From Saccharopolyspora gregorii (lineage in GTDB: Bacteria > Actinomycetota > Actinomycetes > Mycobacteriales > Pseudonocardiaceae): a DNA stretch of 64,000 bases. Position 1 is the first letter of the stretch. The number at the start of each line of letters is the position of its first letter. Below the pieces are notes generated by a model, which was not told where the DNA came from, did no database searches, and saw only the letters and a list, made by a program, of their open reading frames with translations. The position numbers and the translations under genes are program-made. Positions 27,718 to 35,613 of this stretch are shown here, piece by piece. The stretch is taken from positions 4,154,001-4,218,000 of the forward strand of contig NZ_CP059556.1 in the NCBI RefSeq assembly GCF_024734405.1. Direction: 5' to 3'.

Positions 27718-28608
27718 GTGGACCCGGTAGACGACCTCCTCGCCACCATGCGGATCGAGGAGTCCCGGTACGTGCGGATGGCGGCGCGCGCGCCGTGGGG
27801 CATCGCGTTCCGCTCCCGGCAGGTGGCGCGGCTGGTGCTGATCACCACCGGATCGTGCTGGCTGACCGGGGCGGCGCTGCGGGAACCCCTGCGGCTGACC
27901 GCGGACGACTGCGTGCTGGTGCGGGCGGGCACCGGGTTCGCGCTGCAGGACGAGCCGGGCCGCCCGCTGGCGGACTGCGAGGGCGACGTCCGGTTCGGCG
28001 GGGACGGGGAACTGACCGAGCTGGTGTCCGCCCGGTTCAGCTTCGACGCGGTCGCCGCGGACGCGCTGTTCGGGCTGCTGCCGCCGCTGTTCCGGCTGCG
28101 CCTGGACACGGTGGCCGGCGAGCTGCTGCGCGGCACGTTCGACCTGATCGCGCGGGAGTCCGCGGCGGCGGGGCTCGGCTCCGGGTTCGTCACGAGCCGC
28201 CTGTCCGACGTGCTGTTCGTGCAGGCGGTGCGCGCCTGCTGCGCGGACGTCGGCGGCGGCACCGTCGGCTGGGTCGCGGCGCTGCGGGATCCGCGGCTGG
28301 CCGGTGCGGTGCGGGCGCTGCACGCGGACCTGGCGCACCCGTGGACGGTGCGGTCGCTGGCGCAGGTGGCCGGGATGTCGCGGTCGGCGTTCGCGGCGCT
28401 GTTCAAGGAGCGGACCGGCGACACGCCGCTGAGCTACCTGGCGGCGTGGCGGACGTACCGCGCGAAGGCGCTGCTGCGGGAGACCTCGCTGAGCGTGCAG
28501 GAGATCGCGGTGCGCGTCGGCCACCCCACCGGCACCGCGCTGAGCCGCGCGTTCCTGCGCCGCGAAGGCGTCTCCCCCACCACGTGGCGCGCGACCCGCA
28601 CGCGGTGA
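27718..28608 (+). CDS. AraC-family regulator with N-terminal cupin
   Basis: The 296-residue protein starts VDPVDDLLATMRIEES, the AraC cupin_6 opening, and has the sensor barrel to about residue 190. It ends with the two HTH units WTVRSLAQVAGMSRSAFAALF and SVQEIAVRVGHPTGTALSRAF. The GTG at 27718 is chosen over the longer open frame because AGGGGCGG sits 5 bases upstream and the cupin starts there. Divergent from the dehydrogenase at 26638, the usual arrangement for this subfamily. Confidence 0.9.
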   Translation: MDPVDDLLATMRIEESRYVRMAARAPWGIAFRSRQVARLVLITTGSCWLTGAALREPLRLTADDCVLVRAGTGFALQDEPGRPLADCEGDVRFGGDGELTELVSARFSFDAVAADALFGLLPPLFRLRLDTVAGELLRGTFDLIARESAAAGLGSGFVTSRLSDVLFVQAVRACCADVGGGTVGWVAALRDPRLAGAVRALHADLAHPWTVRSLAQVAGMSRSAFAALFKERTGDTPLSYLAAWRTYRAKALLRETSLSVQEIAVRVGHPTGTALSRAFLRREGVSPTTWRATRTR

Positions 28609-28714
28609 ACGGCCCGCCTCCCCGCGGAACGGACCGCTCGCCGGAGGCGGTCCCCGCTCGGGCCGATCACCTGCGGCGGTCAGCAGGCCGAACGGCCGGT
28701 CGGGCGGGCCGTTC
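28607..28714. terminator. Inverted repeat spanning the convergent gap
   Basis: GAACGGCCCGCC (28607-28618) and GGCGGGCCGTTC (28703-28714) are perfect 12-bp complements that touch the stop codons of the two convergent genes. The loop region holds further GC-rich dyads. It may act as a bidirectional terminator or transcript 3'-end structure. Confidence 0.5.
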
Positions 28715-30155
28715 AGCCGGGGTGATCAGCGCGTCGCGACCACCGGCGCCGGGTCGTCCTGGAGGTCCAGCGGCGGCGGCGCAGCACCACCGGCACCTGG
28801 TCCCCGCGGTCCTGCGCGGTGAGCACGGCCGCGCGCACCCGGCGCCACCACACCGCGGTGCGGAACGCGCTCAGCAGCAGCACCGCGACGAGCGCGAGCA
28901 GCGCCACCCGGTACCCGCCGCCCGCCAGCTGCAGCACCAGGCCGACGGCGAGCACGCTGAGCGCGGTGGCGCTGTGCCCGCCGACGTTGGCGATGCCGGT
29001 GGCGGTGCCGACCTGGCTGATCGGGTTGTAGTCGCGGACCAGCGCGAACGCGACGCTGGAGACGGGCCCGCCCATCGCGAACACCAGGAACGCCCCGCAC
29101 ACCACGGCCAGCGGCGGCTGCGCGAAGCTCAGCAGCACCAGCCAGGTCAGCCCGTTGGCCACGAGGTAGCCGAGCACGAGCGGCATCCGGCAGGCGGGGA
29201 ACCGCCCGATGATCGCGCCGACGAGCGGCCCGCCCGCGACCTGCCCGATGATCAGCAGGCTGAGCACGACGCTCGCGGTCGCGGGCGGCACGCCGACGCC
29301 TTCGACCAGGTACGGGTAGCCCCACAGCAGGCTCAGCGCGTTGGGCACGAACATGGTGCCGAAGTGCGCCCAGAACGCGAGCCTGGTGCCCGGGATCGCC
29401 CACGCCGAGCGCACCTTCCGCAGGATGGCGCCGGCGTCCTCGGCGCCGGAGGTGGTGCCGGGCACGTCGCGCACCACCCCGGTCGTCACGCCCGCGTAGG
29501 CGGCGGTGATCGCGCCGACGAGCAGGAACGTCCACGTCCAGCCGAGGGCCCCGAGCAGCGCGGTCAGCGGGAAGGTGGCGGCGACGCCGCCGAGCGCGCC
29601 CGCCGCGGCGGACAGGGTGGCGACCAGCGCGTACTGGCGGGCGGAGAACCGGGTGGCCACGAGCCGCAGGATGCTCACCCAGGTCAGCGCGTCACCGACG
29701 CCGAGCACGCCGCGCGCCAGCAGCCCCATCGGGTAGGAGGTGGCGAGGGCGAACAGCAGCTGCCCGCAGCCGAGCAGCAGCACCGCGGCGGTGAGCACGC
29801 GACGGGACCCGAACCGGTCCACCAGGAGCCCGGTGGGGATCTGCATGGCGGCGTAGATCCCGACCTGCAGCACGGTGAACGCGCTCAGCGCGGCGGGCCC
29901 GACCTCGAACCGGTCGATGGCGAGCGGGCCGGCGACGCCGAGCGTTCCGCGGTGGAACACGGCCGCGAGGTAGGTGAGGACGGCGGCGCCCCAGATCAGC
30001 CACGCCTGCCGCGCCCCGGTTCCCGCTGATCGGGACGGCGGTGGGGCGCTGCCCGGGTTCGCCGAGGTGGCGGCCACTCGGGTGATCGGTGGCGGTGCCC
30101 CGCCGCTGCGATCACGGTCGTCCGATTGCCGACTCTCCGGTCGGTCGCCTGCCAC
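28713..30155 (-). CDS. MFS transporter (nitrate/sugar-phosphate-like fold)
   Basis: About 480 residues from the GTG at 30155, which has AAGGGG upstream; the open frame runs further but is non-conserved. It has 12 membrane segments beginning TYLAAVFHRGTLGVAGPLAI, the MFS motif GLLVDRFGSRRVL, and a second half starting WAIPGTRLAFWAHFGTMF. The first ~50 residues are hydrophilic and likely cytoplasmic. The substrate is not evident. It is divergent from the leader/MHS transporter locus, with a 288-bp gap to the leader start. Confidence 0.85.
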   Translation of the reverse strand: MAGDRPESRQSDDRDRSGGAPPPITRVAATSANPGSAPPPSRSAGTGARQAWLIWGAAVLTYLAAVFHRGTLGVAGPLAIDRFEVGPAALSAFTVLQVGIYAAMQIPTGLLVDRFGSRRVLTAAVLLLGCGQLLFALATSYPMGLLARGVLGVGDALTWVSILRLVATRFSARQYALVATLSAAAGALGGVAATFPLTALLGALGWTWTFLLVGAITAAYAGVTTGVVRDVPGTTSGAEDAGAILRKVRSAWAIPGTRLAFWAHFGTMFVPNALSLLWGYPYLVEGVGVPPATASVVLSLLIIGQVAGGPLVGAIIGRFPACRMPLVLGYLVANGLTWLVLLSFAQPPLAVVCGAFLVFAMGGPVSSVAFALVRDYNPISQVGTATGIANVGGHSATALSVLAVGLVLQLAGGGYRVALLALVAVLLLSAFRTAVWWRRVRAAVLTAQDRGDQVPVVLRRRRWTSRTTRRRWSRRADHPG

Positions 30156-30408
30156 GTCGTGCCCCTTCCGCGAATTTTCGGTTCCGCACTCATCGTCGTC
30201 GGCCGAGCGCGAGAGGTTAGCGCCCGAAAGCGTGGAATCCGCCACAGCAACCATCCACAGTGGACACAACGTGGTCCGATCCGTCCAGGAGCGCACCGCA
30301 TCCGCCCGAACCCGCTGGCCCGCGGGGACTTCCGCCCCGTCCCGGCGGCGAGCCGGGACGCGACCACGTCCCAGCATCCGGGACGAGGTGGGCATCGACA
30401 CCGGTTCG

Positions 30409-30437
30409 TTGACAGCGGTGGCGGCCGTTCCTAGCGT
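30409..30437 (+). promoter_or_regulatory. Leaderless-type promoter of the leader peptide and MHS transporter
   Basis: TTGACA (30409-30414), 17-bp spacer, TAGCGT (30432-30437), then 6 bases to the GTG at 30444. Transcription therefore starts at the start codon. The upstream stretch 30156-30408 shows no gene and contains the divergent MFS promoter. Confidence 0.75.
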
Positions 30438-30443
30438 CGTCGC

Positions 30444-30521
30444 GTGCGACCGGCCCTGCTCACCTCGCGCCACCACGTGGATCTGCTGCGGGTGGCGTCC
30501 GCGGCCTGTCCGGACTCCTGA
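30444..30521 (+). CDS. RHxVD-type leader peptide upstream of the MHS transporter
   Basis: A 25-residue peptide, initiated by GTG directly at the predicted transcription start, with the core RHHVDLLRVASAAC and the end CPDS. The Cys (codon 22, 30507-30509) is TGT. Two other peptides of the same design lie upstream of ssuD and ssuE. Similar RHxDLLRV small ORFs are found in actinobacteria next to sulfur genes (my recollection of annotations). Bases 30511-30520, the last codons, are a perfect complement of the downstream ribosome binding site. Confidence 0.8.
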   Translation: MRPALLTSRHHVDLLRVASAACPDS

Positions 30522-30577
30522 CCGCCCCCCGCACCGGCCGCGCCCGCGCGCCGCACCCCGCCGCAGCCAGGAGTCCG
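30511..30577 (+). promoter_or_regulatory. Leader-encoded anti-Shine-Dalgarno hairpin
   Basis: CGGACTCCTG (30511-30520) overlaps the leader's last codons and stop; CAGGAGTCCG (30568-30577) contains the AGGAG ribosome site of the transporter, 6 bases before its ATG. The two are exact 10-bp complements. A ribosome stalled at the TGT Cys codon (30507-30509) would cover the first strand and free the second. Confidence 0.7.
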
Positions 30578-30583
30578 CCGAGC

Positions 30584-31909
30584 ATGACCACCGCCCTGAC
30601 CGAGCCGGCCGAGCACGGCTCGTCGGCGAAGAACGTCCGCACCGTCATCACGTCGAGCCTCATCGGCACGACCGTCGAGTGGTACGACTTCTTCCTGTAC
30701 AGCACCGCCGCCAGCCTGGTGTTCGACAAGCTGTTCTTCCCGACCGCCGATCCGGCCGTCGGCACGATGCTGGCGTTCACCACCTTCTTCGTCGGGTTCG
30801 TGGCCCGGCCGCTGGGCGGCATCCTGTTCGGCCACATCGGCGACCGCATCGGCCGCAAGCGCACCCTCGTCACCACGATGGTCGTGATGGGGCTGGCCAC
30901 GGCGGCGATGGGCGCGCTGCCGACCTACGAGCAGGCGGGCATGTGGGCGCCGCTGCTGCTGGTGCTGCTGCGGCTGTTCCAGGGCTTGGCGATCGGTGGC
31001 GAGTGGGCCGGGGCGGTGCTGATGGCCGTCGAGTACGCGCCACCCGGCAAGCGCTCGTCCTACGGTTCCTGGCCGCAGGTGGGCCTCGCGCTCGGCCTCG
31101 GCCTGGGCACCGGGTTGTTCGCGCTGCTGGGCAACGTGCTCGACGACGAGCAGTTCCTCGGCTACGGCTGGCGGATCGCGTTCGGGCTGAGCCTGGTGCT
31201 GGTGCTGGTCGGCCTGGTGATCCGGCTGCGGGTGGCGGAGACGCCCGCGTTCCAGCAGATGCGGGAGTTGCAGGGCACCGCGCGGGTGCCGTTCCTGGAG
31301 CTGTTCCGGGACCGGGCGACCCGCCGCAACACGGTGCTGGGCCTGCTGTCGCGGTACTCGGAGGGCGCGGCGTTCAACACCTGGGCGGTGTTCTTCCTGA
31401 CCTATGCGACCGGCACGCTCGGCCTGCCGCGCAACGACGTGCTCATCGGCGTGATGGCGGCGGCGCTGGTGCTGGCCGTGCTGATCCCCGTGGTGGGGCG
31501 GATCGGCGACCGGCGTTCCCCGCGGCTGCTGTACGCGCTCGGCTCGGCGCTGTTCGCGCTGTCGGTGTACCCGGCGTTCCTGGCGTTCCAGCTGCGCAGC
31601 CCGCTGCTGACCGGCGTGGTGATCGTGCTGGTGCTGGGCGTGGTGCACTCGGTGATCTACGCGCCGCAGGGCACGTTCTACGCCCAGCTGTCGCCGGTGC
31701 GGTTGCGCTACACCGGCATGTCGTTCATCTACCAGTTCTCCGGGATCTACGCCTCGGGCCTCACGCCGCTGATCGTCACTGCGCTGCTCGCGGCAGGTGG
31801 CGGCACCCCGTGGCTGGCGTGCGGCTACCTGGTCGCGACGGGCGCGATCGGAGCGACGGCGACCCTGCTGCTCCGCCGCGAAGACCTCCACTTCACCGCG
31901 GGACGATGA
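30584..31909 (+). CDS. MHS-family MFS transporter (metabolite:H+ symporter)
   Basis: The 441-residue protein has the MHS signatures: SSLIGTTVEWYDFFLYSTAA at the start, FVARPLGGILFGHIGDRIGRKR, and FQGLAIGGEWAGAVLMAVEYAP. There are 12 membrane segments. Members import organic acids, shikimate, proline/betaine or similar. Here the cysteine-type leader peptide suggests a sulfur-linked substrate or a transporter needed in sulfur limitation; that is inference. AGGAG lies 6-7 bases before the ATG and is sequestered by the leader. Confidence 0.9.
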   Translation: MTTALTEPAEHGSSAKNVRTVITSSLIGTTVEWYDFFLYSTAASLVFDKLFFPTADPAVGTMLAFTTFFVGFVARPLGGILFGHIGDRIGRKRTLVTTMVVMGLATAAMGALPTYEQAGMWAPLLLVLLRLFQGLAIGGEWAGAVLMAVEYAPPGKRSSYGSWPQVGLALGLGLGTGLFALLGNVLDDEQFLGYGWRIAFGLSLVLVLVGLVIRLRVAETPAFQQMRELQGTARVPFLELFRDRATRRNTVLGLLSRYSEGAAFNTWAVFFLTYATGTLGLPRNDVLIGVMAAALVLAVLIPVVGRIGDRRSPRLLYALGSALFALSVYPAFLAFQLRSPLLTGVVIVLVLGVVHSVIYAPQGTFYAQLSPVRLRYTGMSFIYQFSGIYASGLTPLIVTALLAAGGGTPWLACGYLVATGAIGATATLLLRREDLHFTAGR

Positions 31910-32098
31910 TCAGCGGCGGAAGCCGTCCTGCTTCACGCGGTGAATGAAACGGCCGAACACCGCGTCGGACAAGCGAAGCTGCGCTCCCGCCGGATCCTTG
32001 GAATCGCGGATCGCCGGGAACCCACCTCGCCGAGCGGTCTCGACGCAGTTGCTGCCCTGAGCGCTCCGCGACGACTTCTTCCACCCCGTGTCGGACAC
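31910..32098 (-). CDS. DUF397 small protein
   Basis: This 62-residue protein matches DUF397: WKKSSRSAQGSNCVETAR, then AIRDSKDPAGAQLRLSDAVF. GTG at 32098 has GAGGAGCAGGG upstream. DUF397 genes sit next to XRE-DUF5753 regulators, as here (10-bp gap), and are thought to act with them (WhiJ/AbaA-type systems in Streptomyces). Its stop abuts the convergent MHS transporter stop with no gap. Base composition is lower in GC than the surroundings. Confidence 0.9.
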   Translation of the reverse strand: MSDTGWKKSSRSAQGSNCVETARRGGFPAIRDSKDPAGAQLRLSDAVFGRFIHRVKQDGFRR

Positions 32099-32108
32099 GC
32101 CCTGCTCC

Positions 32109-32963
32109 TCACTGACGACGCCGGAACTCGTCGGCCAGTTTACGCACCAACGCCACCGATTGATCAACATCCAGAGCAGCGTGGTGCAATTCGCCGAACA
32201 ACCTGGACAGCTCTGAAGTATCCCTCGAACTGTCCACGATCCGGCCGCTCAGCGGTGTGTCGACGAATGCGATGTCGCCCGTGTTCGCGGGGAATCGCAA
32301 GACGGCGAAAGACCCCTGCGGACTGATGTGCGCACCGGCGTCGAACGCCAGCACTTGAAGGACGACGTTGTCCTTCGCCGCGTGCTCCAGCAGGGCATCC
32401 AGCTGGGCGCTCATCGTGGCTCCATCTCCGACGACCCGGTGCAGCGCTTCTTCGGCGATCACCGCTCGCACGATCAGCGGCTCGGTGCCGGACAGCCGCT
32501 CCTGCCGCTTGACCCGGGCTTCCACCCAGTCTTCGACCTGCTGGTCTCCGAGCGCGATGCGTCCCGCACGGTGAACCGCCCGGGCGTAGTCCCGCGTTTG
32601 CAGCAGCCCCGGGATGATGCCGAGCTCGAACGTGAAGAACTCGATCGCCTCCTGTTCGAGACCGATGAACGGCGAGAACCACTTGGGAAGGTCGTACGGG
32701 TCCCACCATTCAGCCCCCTTCTGGACCCGCGCGGCCTCGCGTCGCAGCCTTTCGACGCGCTCGCGGGTTTCGGCGTCGACCTCGTACAGGTCGAGCAGAT
32801 CGGCCAGCTCGCTGCGATTGGTCCGGTAGAGGCCGCGTTCCCAATGGCCGATCTTGGCCGTCGAGCAGTCCAGGTGGGTGGCCGCCTGCTGGATGGTCAC
32901 CTTGGCCGACTTCCGCAGGTCGCGGATCAGCTTGCCCAAGGTGATCTGCCGTGCGTTCGACAT
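32109..32963 (-). CDS. XRE-family regulator with DUF5753 domain (WhiJ-like)
   Basis: A 284-residue protein. The N-terminal HTH (LGKLIRDLRKSAKVTIQQAATHLDCSTAKIGHWERG) is followed by a DUF5753 effector domain (FFTFELGIIPGLLQTRDYARAVH ... WVEARVKRQERL). It works with the downstream DUF397 gene. The start MSNARQ at 32963 has GTGGAG upstream. A small CxxC protein gene appears divergently at 33088; the intergenic region holds several CTAGC motifs. It uses more AT-ending codons than its neighbours, consistent with recent transfer. Confidence 0.92.
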   Translation of the reverse strand: MSNARQITLGKLIRDLRKSAKVTIQQAATHLDCSTAKIGHWERGLYRTNRSELADLLDLYEVDAETRERVERLRREAARVQKGAEWWDPYDLPKWFSPFIGLEQEAIEFFTFELGIIPGLLQTRDYARAVHRAGRIALGDQQVEDWVEARVKRQERLSGTEPLIVRAVIAEEALHRVVGDGATMSAQLDALLEHAAKDNVVLQVLAFDAGAHISPQGSFAVLRFPANTGDIAFVDTPLSGRIVDSSRDTSELSRLFGELHHAALDVDQSVALVRKLADEFRRRQ

Positions 32964-33002
32964 GCGCGACTCCACTTTCGCCCGATCAGGGAACTATCGA
33001 AC

Positions 33003-33035
33003 CTAGCTACTAGCCGCTAGCTTCATAGCTAGCAA
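33003..33035. promoter_or_regulatory. CTAGC repeat cluster in the divergent XRE gap
   Basis: CTAGCTA (33003-33009), CCGCTAGCT (33014-33022) and a further TAGCTAGC (33026-33033) lie between the XRE gene and the small CxxC gene. CCGCTAGCT recurs exactly at 57595-57603 in the second XRE/CxxC gap. It may be the XRE operator. Confidence 0.5.
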
Positions 33036-33087
33036 GATGACAGTGAGTGTACGAGCCGCTACCAAGAGTGCGAGGAGGTGGGCATGG

Positions 33088-33447
33088 GTGAGCTGGTACT
33101 CATCCACCACGCCCGACGGCGTGGTCCACGAGGCCGAAGCGGGCACGACGCGGCGGACGCGGTGCGGCCTGCCGATCAGCGGGCGTGCGATCCGCGGTGC
33201 GGCGTCCTGCCTGGACTGTGCGCGGGAGTCGAAGTCCCGCCGCGCGGCCTCCCGCTCCGGATCGTCCGCGAGACCGGCGCCCGCTGGGCGTGCGGGCCGT
33301 CCGACGGACGATGGCATCGTCCCCGCCGGGCTCCTGGACGACCGCTGCGCTGCCTCTGCGGACACCGCGTCGAAGGTCCGGCGCACCTGCGCCGCGCGCG
33401 GCCGAACCCGGGCCACCTGGGGCGGGCGCTCTGCGCCTCCGCGGTAG
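33088..33447 (+). CDS. Probable small CxxC protein, divergent from the XRE regulator
   Basis: The frame from GTG 33088 starts SWYSSTTPDGVVHEAEAG and has VVH-...-T-x-CG-x-P-I-...-C-x-x-C, the same pattern as the protein at 57619 (VVHAA...TLCGMP...CMRC). These may be zinc-binding. After the CxxC the sequence is Arg/Ser/Ala-rich and may not be a true domain. A competing frame (ATG 33084 to 33473) has the better-placed GAGGAGG site, so the choice of frame is uncertain. Role unknown. Confidence 0.4.
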   Translation: MSWYSSTTPDGVVHEAEAGTTRRTRCGLPISGRAIRGAASCLDCARESKSRRAASRSGSSARPAPAGRAGRPTDDGIVPAGLLDDRCAASADTASKVRRTCAARGRTRATWGGRSAPPR

Positions 33448-33692
33448 GGACGCTGCCGATGCTCATCGCCTGACGCACTTCCCGGCTCGCGGCACTCCCC
33501 CGCCTCCCCCGAGCGAGCCGGGACTCCGCCCGGCCCACCTTCCCCGACGGGGCCGGGCGGGCGGACCCGTCGCCGCTGCGCCGCACCGCCCCGAGCGGCC
33601 GCGGCGGCGGGCTCCCGCCACTCCGGGTCGACGGCCCGCTCTCCCGGTCGGGCTGGGCAGGCCTGCACCTGATGGGCGTGCTGAGGTCGGGG

Positions 33693-33929
33693 CTAGCTCT
33701 GGACGAAGGAGAGCTGGACGGAGGCGAAGAACTGCTCGACGTCGGCCAGCTGCCAGCCGATCGGTTTGAGCGCCTTCTCGATCCGCTCGATCTCGCGTCG
33801 CACCTGCCGCATCGACGTCCGCCGGAGGTTCACGTCGAAACCGGCGACGTACACCGGCTCCCCCGCCTCGTACTCCCGCCTCGCTTCCGACACGAGCTTC
33901 GACATGTAGTAGGCGTGCAGCAAACCCAT
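33693..33929 (-). CDS. Small conserved-looking hypothetical protein
   Basis: A 78-residue protein starting MGLLHAYYMSKLVSEARREY, with a charged RRTSMRQVRREIERIEKALKP helix and QLADVEQFFASVQLSF at the end. GGGGAGGA precedes the ATG at 33929, which supports a real gene. It appears cytoplasmic and helical. I do not recognise the family. Upstream lies a long 17-bp tandem array. Confidence 0.6.
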   Translation of the reverse strand: MGLLHAYYMSKLVSEARREYEAGEPVYVAGFDVNLRRTSMRQVRREIERIEKALKPIGWQLADVEQFFASVQLSFVQS

Positions 33930-34050
33930 GGCGTCCTCCCCAGAACGAGCGGGCGAGTCCGCGGGGAACACCTCCGCGCGCCCGATGTTGGAACCGTACG
34001 GGGGAACGTCCGGCACCAATCCGCATCAGCGCCGGATCTGCCGTGCAGGT

Positions 34051-34285
34051 CCGGATCGACCGGCGAAATCGGCCCATCCGGCGTATCGGATCACCTGGCG
34101 ACATCGGCCCACCCGGTGGAATCGGCCCACCCGGCGTACCGAGTCGCTCGGCGAACCAGGTCACCCGACGAACCGGATCACCTGACGAAGGGGATCGCTC
34201 GGCGAACCGAGTCACCCATCGAACCGAATCACCCGACGAACCAGATCACCCGGCGGATCGAGCCACCCGGCGAAGGGGTCACTCC
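34051..34285. repeat. About 14 tandem copies of a degenerate 17-bp repeat
   Basis: The unit reads roughly GRATCACCCGRCGAACC, with 17-18 bases per copy. Examples are the units starting near 34135, 34152, 34169 and 34186. The last copies reach into the end of ssuD. A 17-bp period is not a multiple of three, so it was not selected as protein. The remainder of 33930-34050 shows no gene. Confidence 0.75.
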
Positions 34286-35421
34286 GCGAACGGGATCGCC
34301 TGCGCCGCAACGGGTTCCGGAGCGCCCGGGTGCCGCCACAGGCCCTTGCGCTCCAGGATCGGCAGCACGCCTTCGCCGAACCAGTACGCCTCCTCCAGGT
34401 GCGGGTGCCCGGAGAGCACGAACTCGTCCAGACCCAGCGCCGCGTACTCCTCGATGCGGGCCGCGACCTCCTCGTGGCTGCCGACGAGCGCGGTGCCCGC
34501 GCCGCCGCGCACCAGGCCCACCCCGGCCCACAGGTTCGGGTAGATCTCCAGGTCGTCGGACTTGCCGCCGTGCAGCTCCAGCATCCGCCGCTGGCCTTCC
34601 GACTCGCTGCGGGACAGGCCCCGCTGCACCTGCTCGATCGTCGCCGGGTCCAGCGCGTCCAGCAGCCGCCGCGCCTCCGCCCACGCCTGCTCCGAGGTGT
34701 CCCGGCTGATCACGTGCAGCCGGATGCCGAAGCGCGGCGTGCGGCCCTGCTCGGCGGCGAGCGACTTGATCCAGGCGATCTTCTCGGCGACCTTCGCGGG
34801 CGGCTCGCCCCACGTCAGGTACACGTCGGAGTGCTTCGCGGCGACCGCACCCGCCGCGGGCGAGGAACCGCCGAAGTAGACCTCCGGCACCGGGTCCGGC
34901 GTGCGGGTCAGCTCCGCGCCCTCCACCCGCACGTGCTCGCCGCTGAAGTCCACCCGCTCGCCGCGCCACAACGAGCGCACCACGTGCAGGAACTCGTCGG
35001 CGCGCGCGTAGCGGCCCTCCTTGTCCAGGAAGTCGCCGTAGGCGCGTTGCTCGTGGCTCTCCCCGCCGGTGACGACGTTCAGCAGCAACCGGCCGCCGGA
35101 GTGCCGCTGGTAGGTCGCCGCCATCTGCGCGCCCAGGGTCGGCGACAGCAGGCCGGGGCGGAACGCCACCAGGAACTTCAGCCGCTCGGTGACCTCGGTG
35201 AGCATCGCCGTGGACAGCCACGCGTCCTCGCACCACGCGCCCGTCGGCGTCAGCGCGCCCTCGAAGCCCAGCTGCTCGGCGCTGCGCGCGATCTGCCCCA
35301 AGTAGGCCAGCGTCGCCGGGCGAGCCCCGCCCGCCGTGGAGGTCTTCACCCCGTGACCGCCGCCGACGAGGTAGCGGCTGTCGCCGTAGGTGGGCAGGAA
35401 CCAGTGGAACGTGAGCGGCAT
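34279..35421 (-). CDS. ssuD: Alkanesulfonate monooxygenase SsuD
   Basis: The 380-residue FMNH2-dependent LLM-class monooxygenase cleaves C1-C14 alkanesulfonates to aldehyde and sulfite. Family blocks are MPLTFHWFLPTYGDSRYL, TGAWCEDAWLSTAML, FLVAFRPGLLSPTLGAQMAATY, NVVTGGESHEQRAYGDFLDKE and YFGGSSPAAGAVAAKHSDVYLTWGEP. GGAGAAG precedes the ATG. It needs FMNH2 from SsuE, encoded 6 kb away at 41217. A leader peptide of the RHxVD type lies 111 bp upstream. No ABC sulfonate importer is in the window. Confidence 0.95.
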   Translation of the reverse strand: MPLTFHWFLPTYGDSRYLVGGGHGVKTSTAGGARPATLAYLGQIARSAEQLGFEGALTPTGAWCEDAWLSTAMLTEVTERLKFLVAFRPGLLSPTLGAQMAATYQRHSGGRLLLNVVTGGESHEQRAYGDFLDKEGRYARADEFLHVVRSLWRGERVDFSGEHVRVEGAELTRTPDPVPEVYFGGSSPAAGAVAAKHSDVYLTWGEPPAKVAEKIAWIKSLAAEQGRTPRFGIRLHVISRDTSEQAWAEARRLLDALDPATIEQVQRGLSRSESEGQRRMLELHGGKSDDLEIYPNLWAGVGLVRGGAGTALVGSHEEVAARIEEYAALGLDEFVLSGHPHLEEAYWFGEGVLPILERKGLWRHPGAPEPVAAQAIPFAE

Positions 35422-35532
35422 CGGGCTTCTCCGGAACGGGTGCGAAGGAGGACGTCAGGGCGCGCTGCGGCGGGAACCGCCCGCGACGGGACGGAAACCC
35501 GGCGGCGGAACCCCGCGCGCGAGGCAGTGGCG

Positions 35533-35607
35533 TCAGCCGCGACAGCGCTGCGCCGCGACGCGCACGAAGTCCACGTGGCGGCGTCGGGTCAGCAGCGGCA
35601 GGATCAC
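35533..35607 (-). CDS. RHxVD-type leader peptide upstream of ssuD
   Basis: A 24-residue peptide from GTG 35607, ending at the TGA at 35533-35535. Core RRRHVDFVRVAAQRCRG with one Cys, coded TGT. The GTG is 6 bases after the -10 box, so it is probably leaderless. No long complement of the ssuD ribosome site was found, unlike the transporter copy. Same family as the peptides at 30444 and 41883. Confidence 0.8.
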   Translation of the reverse strand: MILPLLTRRRHVDFVRVAAQRCRG

Positions 35608-35613
35608 TTTTCC

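Noticed and set aside
33185-33769. A 195-codon plus-strand gene
   Set aside because: Pro/Arg-rich with no conserved motif or ribosome site; it overlaps a more credible minus-strand gene.
34051-34285. CRISPR array
   Set aside because: The 17-bp units are contiguous and degenerate, with no unique spacers, and no cas genes are near.
35533-35607. Perfect SD-sequestering hairpin at ssuD as at the transporter
   Set aside because: I looked for a complement of GGAGAAG in the leader and found none; only the transporter copy shows a 10-bp match.
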